From assembly GCF_000406165.1 (NCBI RefSeq), contig NZ_CM001977.1:1289498-1353497 (forward strand): a DNA stretch of 64,000 bases. Reading direction: 5' to 3'. Shown piece by piece: positions 62,063 through 64,000 of the stretch. The position numbers and the translations under genes were made by a program. The notes below the pieces were generated by a model that saw only the letters and a program-made list of their open reading frames with translations, did no database searches and was not told the origin of the DNA. Source of the stretch: Dickeya zeae NCPPB 2538 (GTDB lineage: Bacteria > Pseudomonadota > Gammaproteobacteria > Enterobacterales > Enterobacteriaceae). Numbering within the stretch: position 1 is the stretch's first letter; each line of letters opens with the position of its first letter.

Positions 62063-62099
62063 GGTCTACGCCGATGTTGTACTGTAATGGCGTAGATCC
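62063..62099 (+). terminator. hairpin after the CgeB-like gene
   Basis: TCTACGCC (62065-62072) pairs with GGCGTAGA (62089-62096), with GG/CC extending it past one bulged base, around a 16-base loop, 32 bases after the stop. No T tract. Between it and gnd nothing else is evident except the AGGAG ribosome-binding site of gnd. Confidence 0.4.
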
Positions 62100-62220
62100 T
62101 TATCCGGCGCACCAATAACTACCCACTCAGCCGTTAGCTGGGTTACCATGTCAGCCTGCTTTTTGTTGCCTGGGGCGCAATCAGCCGCAGGCAGGTTACC
62201 TTCAGACAGGAGTTGTTTTA

Positions 62221-63627
62221 ATGTCCAAACAGCAAATTGGCGTTGTCGGTATGGCGGTCATGGGGCGCAATCTGGCGCTTAACATTGAAAGCCGGGGTTA
62301 TACCGTTTCCGTCTTTAACCGTTCCTCAGACAAAACGGACGAAGTGATTGCCGAGAACCCAGGTAAAAAACTGGTACCGTGCTACACCGTCGAAGAGTTT
62401 GTTGAATCTCTGGAAAAACCGCGCCGTATCCTGTTGATGGTTAAAGCAGGTGAAGCGACGGATAAAACCATTGAATCACTGAAACCGTATCTGGAAAAAG
62501 GCGACATCCTGATCGATGGCGGCAACACCTTCTATAAAGACACTATCCGCCGTAACCGTGAGCTGTCTGCCGAAGGGTTTAACTTCATCGGCACCGGCGT
62601 GTCTGGTGGTGAGGAAGGCGCGCTGAAGGGCCCGTCCATTATGCCTGGCGGCCAGAAAGAAGCCTATGAACTGGTCGCGCCGATTCTGCAGCAGATTGCT
62701 GCCCGTGCCGAAGGCGAGCCTTGCGTGACCTATATTGGCGCTGACGGTGCCGGTCATTATGTGAAAATGGTGCACAACGGCATCGAATACGGTGACATGC
62801 AGTTGATTGCGGAAGCCTATGCATTGCTGAAACAGGCGCTTGGGCTTTCCAATGACGAGCTGGCAAGCACCTTTGCTGAGTGGAACAAAGGTGAACTGAG
62901 CAGCTACCTGATTGAGATAACCGCCGATATCTTCACCAAGAAAGACGAAGAAGGTAAATACCTGGTCGATGTGATTCTCGATGAAGCGGCCAACAAAGGT
63001 ACCGGTAAGTGGACCAGCCAGAGCTCGCTGGATCTGGGTGAACCGTTGTCTCTGATTACCGAATCGGTGTTTGCTCGTTACCTGTCTTCGCTGAAAAACC
63101 AGCGTGTGGCTGCCTCTAAGGTGCTGAGTGGCCCGGTAGCGCAGGCGTTCAATGGCGACAAAGCCGGGTTTGTGGAAAAAGTGCGTCGTGCGCTGTATCT
63201 GGGGAAAATCGTTTCCTACGCGCAGGGTTTCTCTCAGTTGAAAGCGGCTTCTGACGAAAACAACTGGAGCCTGAACTACGGTGAAATCGCCAAGATCTTC
63301 CGTGCCGGTTGTATTATTCGCGCCCAGTTCTTGCAGAAGATCACCGATGCTTATGCCGAAAACGCCGATATCGCCAATTTGCTGCTGGCACCGTACTTCC
63401 GCCAGGTCGCCGACGACTATCAGCAGGCGCTGCGTGATGTGGTGTCTTATGCTGTACAGCAGGGTATCCCGACCCCGACCTTCTCTGCGGCAATCGCTTA
63501 TTATGATAGCTATCGTTCTGAAGTATTACCGGCTAACCTGATTCAGGCTCAGCGCGATTATTTCGGTGCGCATACTTATAAACGTATTGATAAAGAAGGC
63601 GTATTCCATACCGAATGGTTGGAATAA
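62221..63627 (+). CDS. gnd: 6-phosphogluconate dehydrogenase, decarboxylating
   Basis: Third enzyme of the oxidative pentose phosphate pathway, making ribulose 5-phosphate and NADPH. The 468 residues equal the E. coli length. NADP motif IGVVGMAVMGRNLALNIESRG, GTGVSGGEEGALKGPSIMPGG, catalytic Lys in GHYVKMVHNGIEYGDMQLI and the C-terminal RAGCIIRAQFL are conserved. gnd is a common boundary marker of enterobacterial polysaccharide loci. Ends in an intrinsic terminator. Confidence 0.98.
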   Translation: MSKQQIGVVGMAVMGRNLALNIESRGYTVSVFNRSSDKTDEVIAENPGKKLVPCYTVEEFVESLEKPRRILLMVKAGEATDKTIESLKPYLEKGDILIDGGNTFYKDTIRRNRELSAEGFNFIGTGVSGGEEGALKGPSIMPGGQKEAYELVAPILQQIAARAEGEPCVTYIGADGAGHYVKMVHNGIEYGDMQLIAEAYALLKQALGLSNDELASTFAEWNKGELSSYLIEITADIFTKKDEEGKYLVDVILDEAANKGTGKWTSQSSLDLGEPLSLITESVFARYLSSLKNQRVAASKVLSGPVAQAFNGDKAGFVEKVRRALYLGKIVSYAQGFSQLKAASDENNWSLNYGEIAKIFRAGCIIRAQFLQKITDAYAENADIANLLLAPYFRQVADDYQQALRDVVSYAVQQGIPTPTFSAAIAYYDSYRSEVLPANLIQAQRDYFGAHTYKRIDKEGVFHTEWLE

Positions 63628-63651
63628 CATTCTGAAATATCTTCTTATCTC

Positions 63652-63683
63652 AAAACCGGATAGAAATATCCGGTTTTTCTTTC
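63652..63683 (+). terminator. intrinsic terminator of gnd
   Basis: AAAACCGGATA (63652-63662) pairs with TATCCGGTTTT (63667-63677), loop GAAA, followed by TCTTTCTC. Good stem and T-rich tail. Confidence 0.88.
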
Positions 63684-64000
63684 TCAATATCTCATCGTAA
63701 ATAACTAAGACTTTTCCGAGAATATTTCATCTCATTGTAACTAATGGGGAAAATATAGCACTCTTGCGACTTGTCTTATTTTCTTATCCGTCTAATCCTG
63801 CTTTTCTTATTCTTTATCTGAGTCTTGGTTCGGATACTTCCCGTATGCGGGCGATTATTTCATAAAGGATCAATTGAAATAATTACTTCATCAGTCATGG
63901 GGAAGATCCAACCTGGCTGATTAATTCGGCCAGTCGTGGGGTAGGGAATAATTTTCGAATTATCCCTGTCCTATCTCCTTAACGGGAAATAAAAGGAAAT
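63684..64000. other. AT-rich promoter region at the window end
   Basis: No coding sequence fits here. The last bases, GAAATAAAAGGAAAT, include a ribosome-binding-site-like AAGGA, so a gene on the plus strand probably starts just outside. TAAGACTTTTCCGA at 63706-63719 matches the RcsAB consensus at 11 of 14 positions, but this is only a resemblance. An imperfect inverted repeat, GGGAATAATT...AATTATCCC, lies at about 63944-63965. Confidence 0.4.

Noticed and set aside
1..64000. CRISPR array, insertion sequence, prophage or integrase
   Set aside because: No regularly spaced repeats, transposase motifs, phage genes or att-like duplications were seen anywhere in the window.

Overview
The window reads as chromosomal DNA of a plant-associated enterobacterium of the Pectobacteriaceae. 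Dickeya is my best guess, inferred from near-E. coli housekeeping proteins, E. coli-like gene order with non-E. coli insertions, and an exopolysaccharide locus with rhamnose, mannose and glucuronate genes. No rRNA, tRNA, CRISPR array, insertion sequence or prophage was seen.

Region 1 (1-5.1 kb): a DUF554 membrane protein, then the NAD genes nadA-pnuC behind a NadR-like operator, aroG, and convergent gpmA. pnuC shows an apparent one-base frameshift in a T tract right after its ribosome-binding site and ATG. Region 2 (5.2-12.1 kb, minus strand): a heavy-metal efflux unit inserted between gpmA and galM, in transcription order small Cys/His protein, CusF, CusC, CusB(-CusF fusion), CusA, with ATGA overlaps. 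Region 3 (12.1-24.2 kb): the gal operon galETKM with a GalR/S-type operator about 60 bp upstream of the likely start, then modF-modE, divergent acrZ (a 49-residue gene), modABC behind a near-perfect ModE palindrome, ybhA and pgl, as in E. coli.

Region 4 (24.2-27.3 kb): a lineage-specific minus-strand block with an orphan periplasmic binding protein, an LVIVD-type beta-propeller protein and a small secreted VirK-like protein. Region 5 (27.5-36.2 kb): metG, mrp, udk, dcd, asmA, yegH, again in E. coli-like order.

Region 6 (36.2-63.7 kb): a long AT-rich leader carrying JUMPstart/ops (RfaH antitermination), a decayed copy of the wza start and a 15-bp tandem repeat. It is followed by a Wzx/Wza-Wzb-Wzc exopolysaccharide cluster: export and kinase genes (wza, wzb, wzc), two tandem paralogous GT4 transferases, further transferases, the WcaJ-type initiating glucose-1-P transferase, rmlBACD for dTDP-L-rhamnose, the Wzx flippase, manC-manB for GDP-mannose, a UDP-glucuronate 4-epimerase-like enzyme, ugd, galF, a CgeB-like transferase and gnd. 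The genes can supply UDP-Glc, UDP-GlcA, probably UDP-GalA, GDP-Man and dTDP-Rha. WcaJ would start the repeat unit on undecaprenyl phosphate, seven transferases would extend it, Wzx would flip it and Wza/Wzc export it. No Wzy polymerase is visible, and only one transferase lies between galF and gnd, where E. coli keeps its O-antigen genes.

Most genes are ordinary. The points most worth a second look are the pnuC frameshift, the duplicated wza start with its conserved mini-ORF, the missing wzy, the orphan binding-protein/beta-propeller pair and the long palindrome between ybhA and pgl.
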